The notes under the pieces were generated by a model that ran no database searches, had not been told where the DNA came from, and saw nothing but the letters and a program-made list of their open reading frames with translations. A stretch of 64,000 nucleotides of DNA. Origin: Monosporascus cannonballus (taxonomy: Eukaryota > Ascomycota > Sordariomycetes > Xylariales). Positions within the stretch are counted from its first letter, which is position 1. Each line of letters begins with the position of its first letter. Made by a program: the position numbers and the translations under genes. Shown piece by piece: positions 45,431-57,017 of the stretch. The DNA lies in the NCBI GenBank assembly GCA_004154925.1, contig QJNS01000753.1:1-64000 (forward strand). Reading direction: 5' to 3'.

Positions 45431-46302
45431 ATGAAGGTTACTGACCTTCGCTCACTGATCATTCCGAGCATTCTTATGCCAATAGCTGTTCCGCAAGAAA
45501 CCACCAGTTTCTGGCCGGATGGCACAATAGATGGCACGAGCGTACCGTGTATTGCCAACAGGGCCGGCGCAAGTGCCGGCTGTGTGCATACAGACACGTA
45601 TTTCACAGATTGGGCATGCGTTACCGTGCATGTCAATATCCCATATCGAGGCAGTTGCACAGACAGTGGTTGGAGAGACAGCGCTAGTCCGCTTGATATC
45701 TGCACGAGTTATGGTAAGCGGTTAGGCTCCGAATATACAAACAAAAGCATTAAGCATGAAACATTCGCCCATCGTTGTCCTACTATTCGTCCACCTAACA
45801 GTGCGATAGCCTTTTCCGCTTTAATCTCTATGTAGATCACGCAACGTTACCCTCCTAACCGCACCTCCTGCTGACTTCGCGGGAACGACTCATGCTGTGG
45901 CGGTGGAGGTTTCTTCGTTCACAGATAGGGCAAATTGTAGCCGTACTTGACGGACTCGGGCAGAACAGGCTAGGCGCAATCCAGGTTACAGTAACAGCTA
46001 CCTCAGCCCCTTCATCGTCCGGTAACGCTTCGTCAGCTTCGTCATCTGGTAGTGCTTAATCCTCTGGAGGCGGCAGCCCAGCCGTTATTGTACTAAGCGT
46101 TGCCCTAGTGTTGTCACTTTAGCTGCTATCCTGGCGATCGGTTTCCTGTGGGGGAAGTTACAAGAAGCCAAACGTCTGCTATCATCACAACACACGCAAA
46201 CACCATATGTAGCGACGCAAATCAGTTCCGCAAGCCTACGAACCGGAACCTCAGCAGGCAAAACCGTACTCGGAACTGGCGGTGCTAGTTATCCTGCTTG
46301 AA
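45431..46302 (+). pseudogene. Decayed serine-rich single-pass membrane protein
   Basis: An ATG at 45431 starts a hydrophobic N-terminus and a Cys-containing ectodomain (FWPDGTIDGTSVPCIANRAG ... WACVTVHVN ... SPLDICTSYG) ending at a GTAAGC donor. Downstream, a Ser-rich stalk (ATSAPSSSGNASSASSSGSA) is cut by TAA at 46057-46059 and continues to a hydrophobic helix (PAVIVLSVALVLSL) cut by TAG at 46120-46122. A charged tail follows in another frame (KLQEAKRLLSSQ), with a PYSEL-type end in yet another frame. This order (signal, Cys domain, Ser/Thr stalk, helix, tail) is typical of fungal cell-surface receptor-like proteins. No continuous frame joins the parts. Confidence 0.65.
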
Positions 46303-49300
46303 CTGCCTGATCAGAGACACTGAACGGTGCCATGTTTGAATACTTCATGCCCATGCATAACAATGCCAAAGTAGGCGTGTTCGCACAGGGGTGGTTTATT
46401 GCCACATAATGGAGTATCGGAAAGGGAATACGTGAAGAGAATAGGAAGTCCCAAACTGTTGCAAATGTACCGTCCTGCGGTTTAGCGGAGAGTATGATAC
46501 GGTTACCGTTGCGATTCCGACTTCGGAATATGTTGGGCGACAAGTCGAGCAGACCATGCACATTTGGTCACCTTGGCCTACCGCACCGTATATAGGAGTT
46601 ATAAAGTACAGGGATTCAAGCTGCGTATGTCATTTTGCCGAAGCCATGTAACAAACTGTTAGTTAGTTCCTCTGACGTCGTAGTCCAAACGACGTCAAGC
46701 CGCATAGGAAGTTAGACTGGTCAGGAAAGCATCATTAAGTATAGCATACCCCAAACTGCTGAGGTCGCACTTTTGTGCGTTGTGTTTATTTAAATCTCAA
46801 GTAACTTCAACAGATGCAGGAAGAGTATCATGGTTGGTGGACGTAGTGTCTCTGGTCTCCGGCAACTTCTAACTACTATCACTGTCCCGGATCCTTGTTG
46901 GCTAGTCAGGGGAGAGAATGGATCGGCCTCGAGAGACAAGATGTCAGCCTATCCTAAGTCTTCTCCTCTTGAATTTAGTGAAAAACGTCATCCTCTAATA
47001 TGATGCCCCGTTACCGAAGTCTATAGGAACTTCACAGTGAACATTCTGTGTATGGAACTATATAACTTATGCCCTTGCCCCTGACCGACTTCTCACTGTA
47101 CTTTATGATCTCAAAAAAACGAGAGTCTATCTCCATGACTTGACATAACTACGTAAAATGTATTGGACGTCTTCTATTGTTATGGATATCATTGCTCGTG
47201 GCTCATATTCACTTGATATTTATTGGTAACCCCTGGACGGCCCCACAGGGATTATAACCAATTTTTATGATCTTCCGTCGCCAGTCCCGGTAGGTAAAGA
47301 AGTAGCCATTTATGTAGCGCTGTGTCATTGTGGCGATGCTATACGCGATGGCGGCCCAGTTCACCAAAGCCACGGCCCTAAACCTCCCTATATTCGCACT
47401 TTCCGCCCCGTCAAGCTCGCGAGTACCATGATCTGTATGAGAACCGTAGTGTTTGTTCTTTCCTATACGACGATCGTATATCTACGACAGTGCGACCCAG
47501 CAACTCATGCACAAGGGACTTGGAATGCTGAATATCGAGATTTGTGGAACTTGAGGTCTCTAGTTTATGGCATCTTCAATACGTTACCGATTTCTACGTC
47601 CTCGCAGTCCAACTAGGTACTGTCTTTAAACTCTGGCTTCAGCCGGAATAGAAGTTAGGTGCGGTTTTCGTCTGCCTCACAGGCCTCTTGTATGTGGAAG
47701 CTCTAGTATATCTCCATTCCCCAATGAGCGTTACCGTTTAGAGTATGTACACTTTCTATCGCAACCGCGGTGTATCGCGCAGAACGAATCGGGGTCCATG
47801 ATCCTATGTGCTACACCCTTTAACACTTTACAGTAGGGTAGGTGTAGCAGCATCTGGGTAGCCATCAAAGCTTGCGTCTGATGGCATTCTTTGCTTATGC
47901 GGCAGAGCTCAACGCGGGCATTGTACGCCGCTGTATACTGGTGACTGCCATTGCATTCCAGGGTTTCCAAACGAATGCCACATTGGAATCTTTGCGGCGT
48001 CATCTTACACCACGGCAGTATTATAAACAACGGAAAAGAGGCAAATCTATCACCGGATGGAATCGGCTATGTTAATATTGGCCGTATTCCACCCCAGGAT
48101 TGCCAAATATCCTGAAAGGGACTGAACATGTTTGGGGGATTTATACGGAGAAGTTGTGGGGCACAACCCTAGGAGACGACCGAAGTGCCTCTCTAGGAGA
48201 AGTACCATGAGTGGCTGGGCAGTGGCCAATGTTAGTTTGGCCAGGGAGACCAGAAGGATCGATACAACTAAGCCGGATATGAGAGATGTTTTAGGCCGAG
48301 AGTTGTGGATCCAAGCGTATCCGAAACCTTAAAAAGGGGGTGCGACGGAATTACAGGCACATAACTGTAGACTTAGAGCTGGCGGCTGGTGAGGGGAATA
48401 AGGGGGGGAACAGGGAAGTGTATCGCGGAGTGGTTATATGTCCTTTTGGGCAAGATCAGTTGGAGTCTTCGGTGTTTGACAACTGTGTCCAGGAAGTATC
48501 AACATTGATAAGCCTGGCGGACATTGGCAAGTCGTTGGCGGAATCTACTACCACCAGAGATAATGAACCAACCAGTTAAACGTTGTTTATGGCTGAATGA
48601 CTATTCATAGCTCGAACGTCTCTGTACGCGTGTCCTGTTTGCTACTGGCAAGAGACAAAGGGTCAGGCCATCGCGTTGCTCCGCGAAGGGCGGCCATGCC
48701 ATCCTTGACATCCTGCTTGGCAGAAGCGGCAGTGGAACGTGGCTCCTTTTACATTACGGCCGTCGCTGATGGGGGGCCGAAACGACAGGTTCGATGACAA
48801 TTCAGTCGTTCTGCAATGAGGTGGTTTAGTGGGGCCAGCTGCTTATATACGACACGAAGCTTGCTGATCGCGTGTCTAGCGAGCTGGGGAGGACGTAATA
48901 TCACAAGGAATAGCCATTTCTGTTGACGAAAATAGCCCTCGTTGGCACTTCCGTATGCGCAGCTGCCAGGATCACGACGGAAGCCGGTGATTGTCCCGAG
49001 TAGGTACTTCGTAAATTGTATTTAGCCCAGCTTAGGACCTTGGCTAAGCTGTGGGGAGATCGTAACCGCACATCCGGTCTTAGTATCCGGGGAGGAATAA
49101 TTAAACTTACCTTCTTCGTACACTGAACTGCCAAGCCAAGATTCTATAAATTTTGTATCAGCACTGGACCGACCAATACAAAGCACGTGGCGGAGAGGGA
49201 TGTGCGGCCGAAGCGATTCCGTCACTCGACCTAACTGGAAATTTTCTTGTAATCAAGTGCGCGTATCTGTCGAAGAAACATATCAAGGACTCCTTGAAAC

Positions 49301-52125
49301 GCTTTCGGTTCCGCAGACTTGAAGGCTGTGACACGAAAGGAGAATCACCCTCACTGACAGTTCGATCTCAACGAGCAAAGTCCGACCTAACGACGTGCGA
49401 TCGCTCGAGAGCGCCATCAGATGATTCTGAGTCTTATGTTACGCAGGTGTCTTAGGAGGCTTCACAGAGCACTGCGCGACTCTGCGCACGAGCCATGTAG
49501 GGAGAATTCGAACAAGGGGTTGAGCCAGCTGCGCTTAGCCGCCTCCAAGCATCCGTTCTGCCCCAGGGTCCAATATCAGCGGCGGATTATGTGACAGTGC
49601 GTCTGCTGGCCAGGGGACTCCGTAATCGCACGATTTCCGCGGCAGCTTCTCACTCTTTCCTTGGCCGCACGGAACACTTCGAAGGTTGTGTAACCTGTCA
49701 TAAATTCTCACAGAAGTCTCCTTCGTATATACGTCTTACATTGTCGGGAGGGGTTCTGGCTGGGTTCTCTTGAAATGATATACGTGCCGTCAGGGATGCC
49801 ACCGAGATACGGATTGAGTCCCCTCCCGAAGGTTGAGAGAACAACTGCCGGGTCTGCACGGTCTTGGTGGAGGCGTAGGAGGTCGTGTTCATTCCCTAGT
49901 ACTACCCGTTGATTCTGGCGAGATCTACTGTAAGGTAACAGGGTCTTTCCAGGCAACCAGCAGCATGGACATCTACAAGCTAGCCGCTTTATAGTCTAGA
50001 AAGCTTGTCGCATTACCGGATGAGCCCTATCCATCACCAATGCACCCGGAGTTACGCTTGTGTGGAAAGCGTGGAGCAAGAGCAAGAGATTCTGGGGTAC
50101 ATATAGGTATGGGAAACTGGGGATGCGATTAAGTGGGTGGATACTCACCGCACGTTATTTAATTACCCATGGTAGAGAATACATAGTAAGTCGGGGTTTA
50201 AAGCTCTTGCTTACGCAGCTTTCAGAAACATACTTACAGCAAGCCCAGGGTGGCAGGGGATTCTTTATCATCTTGTAATCCATAAAAGGTAATTAATTCA
50301 TTTAGGGTACATAGCACTAAGATCTGCCGACTACAACACCACCTTATGTAGAGGGATCTACACTGTGGGGCTGAGTTCGCTCCTCGGAAATGATCCACAT
50401 CGCATTCACTCGCAAAGAACATGAGAATCTCTCCCTTCGACGACGAAAATCTCTACTACGTAATCGAATTAATCTGTAACAACAAACCAAGAACAAGTTC
50501 AGGCGTAACTTACAAGGTTTTTGCACGAAGCAGTCGGGACCTTTTTTATGCCCGTCAAGCATTCGCACGACCCTACCTACCTCGTACGCATGTGACTTGT
50601 CAGATAAATCTAGGGAGAACCACCAATGGGCTCTTGGAGGTCATCCAAGCCCTCAGTTGCTTGGCGTAGATATCTTACCAGCGCAAAGAAAGACAAAAAT
50701 GAATGGGCTAATAAGCCAATGAACGCCAGAGAAGGCCATGCCATCACATAACTAACCGCTACCTTCTCGTGCCGTTAGTCATTACAAACTCGCCCCTCCA
50801 CAGTCGAAAAGCTTTGAGAACGTCCTTGTGAGCCAAACAAAATCGTTTGCGGGTCTCTGTGAATTTCTGCCCAACAGTTTAAGCATAAATCTCCAAGTGA
50901 AGTCATGTCCTATAGGTCGGTTATCATAGTTGACAAAACTTTCGAGTCACCTGCCACTTCACCACATCTCTTAAGGGCCACACACCTCGTTCGCTTCATG
51001 CACGCTCATGTTCTACATAATTTTCCCTCTTTCGGGGTTGGGAGCGTTAGTGCGTATCCACTTCCGGGCTGGGATTCCCTCGAAATTATGCTCCCATCTG
51101 TATTCTGGACGGATGAGGCGGCTTACATGGGCCGTTTTATCGTACATTGAATGATCGCCAAAACGTGCCGCCCCGATTTGACAGACAACAGACAAGATTA
51201 CAAGGTACAATATATCATCACCCGCTTCCAATTAACAGAACTGGTTCTCGGGTTACCCTTTGTTGTTTCAAGTGCCAACCTCAAACCGACCGGACTCCCT
51301 AGTCCAGACTCGAACCCATCCAGCTAACTTACAGTTTGTAGTGAAATCTGAGATGTCATCTCTAACCACAGCCGGCACTTCCAAATTGTGCGATGGTGGT
51401 ATGTGAATCCCTGTCGTTGTGCTTTAGCGAACAATGTCGATCCTTGGTCCTTTGGGACCCTGTTGCCAAGGTCCCTTCAAAATGGACTAAGAACACTGGT
51501 TGAGGCACTTTCACTAGAGATAGAAATCGGAAATCCATAAATGTTGAAATGTCACACCTTGTCACCTTGGTATCCGCCTGATTACCCCACAGTACCAGAT
51601 TCTTGGGTCGATATCTAGGTATTCATCCAACCTGTCTCAACCTGACCCAGAACGAGACTTCTCTTCTTCATTGACCCATACATAAGTTACAGTCGGTTTA
51701 GCGGCTTGCTTCTCTGACTGTTTCTTCGCCCTATTGTCCATGCGACGCTGCTTTCTACGCTTATGGACAGGAAACACCAAGCTACGAGTTGATTGTGATT
51801 TCTTGTCCCGGTCCACGACAGAGAAACGCATTACATCATATTACGTCGTACTCCAAGCATACGTTTCAAGCACCACTCGCAATTTTGACGCTATCCGGAC
51901 CAAGGACGCGATCATGTCACATTTCCCGACCTGAGCCGCTATTTCCGCTCCTAATTCCTTCTTTCCGTAAATCATCTCTAGTCTCTTAGCTTCCTGTCTA
52001 GCTTAGTGGAAGATCTTGGTGAAGCCAAGAAAGAACGTCAAAGGACCAACTCGAGAGATTCCGCTCTTAGATCCAACCGTAGCGTGCTCTTGCTACCCCA
52101 GTTGGAGCTCACCCGCGATCGATAG
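46303..52125. other. 5.8-kb gene-poor segment
   Basis: No intact gene is supported. Frames are 100 codons or fewer, have few ATG starts and no domain motifs, and GC content is lower than in the flanking housekeeping genes. A minus-strand stop-free stretch at about 47209-47481 reads like a protein fragment. Together with the two relics to its left, this looks like an eroding accessory segment. Confidence 0.55.
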
Positions 52126-53631
52126 ATGGGTACAGACTTGGGTCCCCGCTACCCTTTGCTGAGACCCTTCGGACCATGGCCTGCATGCCTCCCATCTGGT
52201 TTATTAAACGATTCACCAATCGAACCTGGGATGGCTTTGGACGATGGCATCAGCCTCTCTACTGCTCTGACGTCTCCACTGAGCCGTGCGCGGCCCTTAA
52301 AAAGGGGCCGGTCTAGGCGCGAATCGCAGACTTGCTCGGCGCGGCCCACGGCAGCATTGGAAGTGACGGCAGCGGTGACGAAGGTAACTAGGAGGGCGCC
52401 GGTAGCCGTACCTTTCCATCATGATCAGCAAACCGCGAGCATCACCGCCTCGCCTGGGAGCTGGCCTCTTCCTCGAAGTATTGGCGGTAGCAGTGGCGGC
52501 ACGGGTGACGGTGTACAGCAGTACTCGAAGCTCGCCAGCGACTGCATGAAGACCGTAGAAAATGGAACGCAGTCCACCTATCCGTTCACGGGCGCCCCGA
52601 TCCCCGCGGACCGCGTCTCCTGCGCAGAGCTCGCCCTCCGGGTCCGACCGCCGCTGCCGCCGCCCAAGCGCCGGCGCGCGGTCCACGACGTCGACGGGCC
52701 GGGGACGGGGTCGCTGCCGTGCAAGAAGCGGCGGTTGCGGCTGCACCTGATCACGAGCCGGCTGTCGCAGCCCTACTCGCTGCCGGCGACGCACATCCTG
52801 AACCGCGAGAGCAGCGGCGAGTCGGCGCTGACGCGGTTCCTGCGGTGGCTGAACGCGGCCAAGGTAAAGAAGGCGGGCCACCAGACGGCGCTCGTGCGCA
52901 AGGCGGCCATCCTCAACCGCGTGCGCATCAGCGTGCGCCAGGCAGCCGTGCAGCGGGGCCATGCCCACATGGCAGAGCTCGCCGCCCGCCAGAACGCCCT
53001 CGCTCTCGACCACGGCCTGCTCGTCGTCACGGCGCCAGGGACCAGCGCCACAGCCGCGCGGTTTCCCGGTCGTCCGGGCGGCCCAGGCCTCGGTGTGCCG
53101 AACGCGTGGAGGCCGCATACCACCGCCTTTCCGACGGCGCCGTCGTTGTTGTCGCCGTCGCCTCCTGTCCCCTTGTACGGCGTGTCTGGCGCGGGGGTTG
53201 AGAAGAAAGGGGAGGTGACGCAACCCCTCCGCCAGCCGCCCACGACCGTATACTCGCCGAGCCCGGGGGTGGAGGAGCACGAACGAGCGGTAGCGCCCAA
53301 AAGCAGCATATGTGCGCCCGTGCCCGGCGACGACGGCGACGAGGACGAGGGCGCGTTCCCGAGCTCGGACCTTGACGGGCGGTATGCGGACCTCTCGGAC
53401 GACGACATGGACGACGTGTACGCCGACTTCGGGGTCCTGTTTGGCGGCGGCGGCGGCGGGGGATCATCGTCATCCTCCTCCGAGGACCACCGCGCCGGGG
53501 GATGTTCCGAGGGAGGAGGCAGTAGTAGTAGGCACAGGGAGGGGGAGGGACGCGAGGGAGGAGAGGAGCACGGGGGACACTTCTACGAAGAGTATCTTGA
53601 TGAGCTGGATGGCATTCCTTGGGTATTTTAG
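52126..53631 (+). CDS. Conserved fungal protein, likely nuclear, unknown function
   Basis: A 501-residue protein I cannot name, but the central block KKRRLRLHLITSRLSQPYS followed by LPATHILNRES is, as I recall, widely conserved in uncharacterised ascomycete proteins. A helical, Ala/Arg-rich region follows (FLRWLNAAKVKKAGHQTALV; KAAILNRVRISVRQAAVQRG). The N-terminal 170 residues are low complexity with basic clusters (LKRGRSRRES). The C-terminus is acidic (LDGRYADLSDDDMDDVYADF), then a Gly/Ser/His-rich run, ending EEYLDELDGIPWVF, which repeats the DELDGIPW-type acidic/aromatic pattern. Basic plus acidic segments without membrane helices suggest a nuclear protein. The start at 52126 is uncertain; Met near residue 37 is an alternative. 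Confidence 0.7.
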   Translation: MGTDLGPRYPLLRPFGPWPACLPSGLLNDSPIEPGMALDDGISLSTALTSPLSRARPLKRGRSRRESQTCSARPTAALEVTAAVTKVTRRAPVAVPFHHDQQTASITASPGSWPLPRSIGGSSGGTGDGVQQYSKLASDCMKTVENGTQSTYPFTGAPIPADRVSCAELALRVRPPLPPPKRRRAVHDVDGPGTGSLPCKKRRLRLHLITSRLSQPYSLPATHILNRESSGESALTRFLRWLNAAKVKKAGHQTALVRKAAILNRVRISVRQAAVQRGHAHMAELAARQNALALDHGLLVVTAPGTSATAARFPGRPGGPGLGVPNAWRPHTTAFPTAPSLLSPSPPVPLYGVSGAGVEKKGEVTQPLRQPPTTVYSPSPGVEEHERAVAPKSSICAPVPGDDGDEDEGAFPSSDLDGRYADLSDDDMDDVYADFGVLFGGGGGGGSSSSSSEDHRAGGCSEGGGSSSRHREGEGREGGEEHGGHFYEEYLDELDGIPWVF

Positions 53632-54154
53632 GTCAGGATAGGGATGGGGCAGGGATGGGAACGGGATATTAGGAACGTATCGGAATGGGGCCTGGGAAGG
53701 AGTATCACAGAGGTATCTGGTTGGCATTAGCAAGCGGCCACAATTGATCGGGTTATTTGCGGAAATGGATTGGTAGGCGCGTTACTACTTCGATATTTGC
53801 ATGTTGATATCCGGGACCAGGTCTCATCCTCGCAGGATGGTTTATTTTATGCCAACCGCTCGGATTGGGAACGGCAAATGCAAATAAGCCTTCGTATCTC
53901 AGGTCGGTATTGTCAAACACGACGAAGCCCTTGATTCTAGAGAGCGTGTATGAGGTTGGTCGCGCAACACGCCATAATGATGCCGGGTAGGGCTCTTGCA
54001 ACAGAGGCACCAATCCGCAGCTGGCCATCCATAGTAGACTGAACCCAGGGTGCTGATCAGGCACGGCATATCAAGTTGAGCGCTTATGCAATCCCTGAAT
54101 GCCCCCTCAGCACCTAGGGTACTACTCCCACCTACTTGCCCGCTCTTTCACTCT
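53632..54154. other. Convergent 3' intergenic region; nothing recognised
   Basis: About 0.5 kb between convergent genes; no coding or repeat signal. Confidence 0.45.
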
Positions 54155-54736
54155 TCACCCGTCCACAGCACCGAGCTTCCTCGCCCTATCGAGGGCGATA
54201 TCCACCATAGCGCGGATGGCCTCCCGTTCCTCAGCGCGGACATCGCCTCGCGCGATTCGCTCCTGCATGTCCCGCATGATGATCGGCCGCCCGCGCCCGT
54301 TTACGAACACCACGTACCGCAGCCCCGGGAACCGGGCCTCGTACTCGGCATTCAGGGCGGCCAGCTGCGCCGCCTCTTCCTCCGCGCCCGCGCCCGCGCC
54401 CGCGTTCAGCTGAGCCTGCTCCGCCCGGCTCTGCACGCTCTCCACTTTCTTCGCGCCAAGTCGGGGGTGCGAGCCCAGGATCGCGTGGAGCGTTGCGCGG
54501 GATTCGGGGGTGGTGGTGGAGGCCAGGGACGAGAGGAGGGACCCCACGTGTTGGATCAGCGTCGTGTAAGTGAACGGAGTGTCGGTGTTATGGTTTGAGA
54601 ACTGCTCCCGGATCGAGGAGATCGCGATAGCGTGCAGATCGCGCGAGGGCTCGAATAGCGTGTCGAGCACGAATTTGAGGGTGTCTTCCGACGCCGTGGA
54701 GAGCGTGGCCACTGGTGGGAGACTTGGGGATGCCAT
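54155..54736 (-). CDS. OHCU decarboxylase (ureide pathway of uric acid breakdown)
   Basis: This enzyme decarboxylates 2-oxo-4-hydroxy-4-carboxy-5-ureidoimidazoline to S-allantoin, the last step from urate, often in peroxisomes or cytosol. The 193-residue protein is a single OHCU decarboxylase domain. LFEPSRDLHAIAISSIREQ is the N-terminal helix pair. The signature HPRLGAKK (catalytic His) is followed by ESVQSRAEQAQLN, then a short Gly/Ala/Glu low-complexity insert, LAALNAEYEARFPGLRYVVF and VNGRGRPIIMRDMQERIARG, all typical of the family. The ATG at 54734-54736 (MASPSLPP) is the first true ATG. No C-terminal SKL peroxisomal signal is present (ends GAVDG). Single exon. Confidence 0.92.
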   Translation of the reverse strand: MASPSLPPVATLSTASEDTLKFVLDTLFEPSRDLHAIAISSIREQFSNHNTDTPFTYTTLIQHVGSLLSSLASTTTPESRATLHAILGSHPRLGAKKVESVQSRAEQAQLNAGAGAGAEEEAAQLAALNAEYEARFPGLRYVVFVNGRGRPIIMRDMQERIARGDVRAEEREAIRAMVDIALDRARKLGAVDG

Positions 54737-55334
54737 TTTGTTGTTACCGCAAGACACCAAGTCAAGAGAGCGTGTGTTAAGTCTGCCTACTCTTCTTAGT
54801 CTAGGGATTCACCACTTCGTAGGTAGCATTTAAAAAGGTTCTATTTGGGGCGCCCCAGCTACGTATAAATAGCAGGGCATCCTGTCTGGTCTCATATCGC
54901 CGGTTGCTGATGAAGATGGAATGCAGCTGGGGCTTCTAATAGTGGGCTCTGCATCGGTGTGCTTGTATCGCTAGCACTGCTGTGCACATACTGTACTGAC
55001 TAATCTACTCTTAGCTTAGCGCATTGTGTCCCACTATCTGCTATCGGAAAATGAAAGGACCGAATGCCGACGTGGGTCACACTGCGACCCGTGGAGTCCA
55101 AGCGCAGCTGCATCACCTTCGGACGTTCCAAGGTTGCATTGAACTGCTGCTGCACTAGGCTCCACGCGGCTGGGAGCTTGTCGACTTTCGAAATTTCAAT
55201 TCCAGCCTGGAGGGCACATCGCGCCGGAGCAACCACTACCATCTAGGATTCTCTACACCTGTTTCTACTTCAATTCGTCTTGGGAGTCTTTAACATATCG
55301 GTCATATTCGTATATTACAAACGAATCCTTCGAT
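54737..55334. promoter_or_regulatory. Divergent intergenic region, OHCU decarboxylase / PRP19
   Basis: About 0.6 kb between divergent starts. TATAAATAG near 54867 is TATA-like. An 80-codon minus-strand frame at 55000 has no motif. No gene supported. Confidence 0.4.
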
Positions 55335-57017
55335 ATGCTTTGTGCAAGTGAGTATTGTCATGCGCTGCCAATGTATTCATTGCTCACCGGCCTATCACCG
55401 TTCTAACGCGTCGCTACCTATGCAGTTTCCGGCGAGCCTCCCCAGGAGCCTGTGGTGTCCAAAGTATCAGGTATGCATGCTCCCGACAATTAGCTGCTTC
55501 GCTGCTTTATGAAGCTGACGAATGAGTTGCCAGGTGCCGTATTTGAGAAGCGTCTAATTGAGAAGTACGTTGAGGAGAACGGCAAGGACCCGGTTACCGG
55601 CGAAGACTTATCCCCCGAAGACCTTATCGTTGTCAAATCTTCCCGCGTCGTCCGACCCCGGCCGCCTACCCTCACCTCCATACCCGCCCTTCTGATCGCC
55701 TTCCAAAATGAATGGGATGCGCTTGCGCTAGAGACATACAACCTGAGGGAGCAGCTCATGCGGACACGGGAAGAGCTCGCGACCGCCCTGTACCAACACG
55801 ATGCCGCAGTCCGCGTCATCGCTAGACTTACCAAGGAGCGAGACGAGGCTAGAGATGCGCTGTCCAAGGTGACGGTCTCGGCGGGCGGTGCAAGCAGTGG
55901 TGACGCCATGGCTGTCGATGCCGAGGGTCTCCCCGAAGAATTGGCATCTAAGGTGGATGAGACAAAAGCAAAGTGGGCTTGGTCATCATGCTAAAACACT
56001 TTGGGAGCCCAAGCTAACACATTTGCAGACTATCAGAGAGCCGGAAGAAGCGACCCGTTCCCAAAGGATGGGCGACCGCCGAGGACATCTCGGCTTTCGA
56101 AGTTGGGACCTCCAACCCCCTCCCAGTCTCCCAGGCTACGTCGCTTACGATCGGAGGGGGATATGCGGCGGTTGCTGGCCTGGAAGGCGATGTGGCTATC
56201 TACTCTATCGAGTCTGACAAGGTGGAGCGCTCGCTAAAGATCGACGAACCCGTAACCGGCTCGACATGGGTCGGCTCCAAGGTCATATTCGCAACAGCCA
56301 AGGGTTCAGTTAAGATCTTCGACAGTGGCAGTGAGGTTGCGTCCTTCCTAGACCACGCAGGGCCCGTGACTGGCCTATCTGTGCACCCGAGCAGTGAGAT
56401 CTTAGCGACAGTCGGCTCGGATAAGAGCTTTATTTTCTACGACCTCGTCAAACTACAGCGCGTCACGCGTGTATTTACGACTTCTGGTAGGTGCCAACCC
56501 TAGATTTTACCTGATCACATGCTAAACCGTCCCAGCCCTGACGACCTGCGCGTTTCATCCGGATGGTCACATCTTCGCCGCGGGTACAAGCTCTGGCGAG
56601 ATCAAGCTGTTCATGACAACCACGGGCGAAGAGGCTGTCTCGTTCGAACTGGGTGCTCCCGTCCAAGCTGTCGAATTCTCGGAGAACGGCTTCTGGTTCG
56701 CGGCTACGGCCAAGGGTCAAACAACAGTCACGATTTTCGATGTGCGGAAGCAGGGCGATAAGGCGCGAGCCAAGGTCCTGGACGTGGGCAGTGCGGTCCA
56801 GAGCCTCGCGTGGGATTACTCTCAGCAATTCTTAGCCACGGCCGGCGCTGACGGCGTCACGGTGCAGCACTACAACAAGGGTGCCAAGTCGTGGTCCGAG
56901 ATAGTCAGGGCCGGAGTTAGTGGGGCGGTGGTGGATGTCCAGTGGTCGGACGGTGCGTCGAAGCTCCTGGCGGTCAACAGGGAAGGGGTCGTCAGCGTGT
57001 TATTTCCCAAGGCGTAG
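55335..57017 (+). CDS. PRP19: Pre-mRNA-processing factor 19 (Prp19), U-box/WD40, five exons
   Basis: This is the E3 ubiquitin ligase core of the NineTeen complex that activates the spliceosome; also acts in DNA repair. Exons 55335-55347, 55426-55470, 55534-55972, 56029-56486 and 56536-57017 total 1437 nt (478 aa). Exon 1 is 13 nt and encodes only MLCA. The U-box begins CAISGEPPQEPVVSKVSGAV and continues FEKRLIEKYVEENGKDPVTG, EDLIVVKSS. The tetramerisation coiled coil covers about residues 70-145. The linker has SRKKRPVPKGWATAEDI. The C-terminal WD40 propeller has the repeats VTGLSVHPSSEILATVGSD, CAFHPDGHIFAAGTSSG and VQSLAWDYSQQFLATAGAD. Length is slightly below yeast (503). The tiny first exon means the true start is easily missed. 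Confidence 0.95.

Noticed and set aside
52297..53280. 327-codon Arg-rich minus-strand frame
   Set aside because: Shadow of the GC-rich conserved plus-strand gene; composition typical of an antisense frame.
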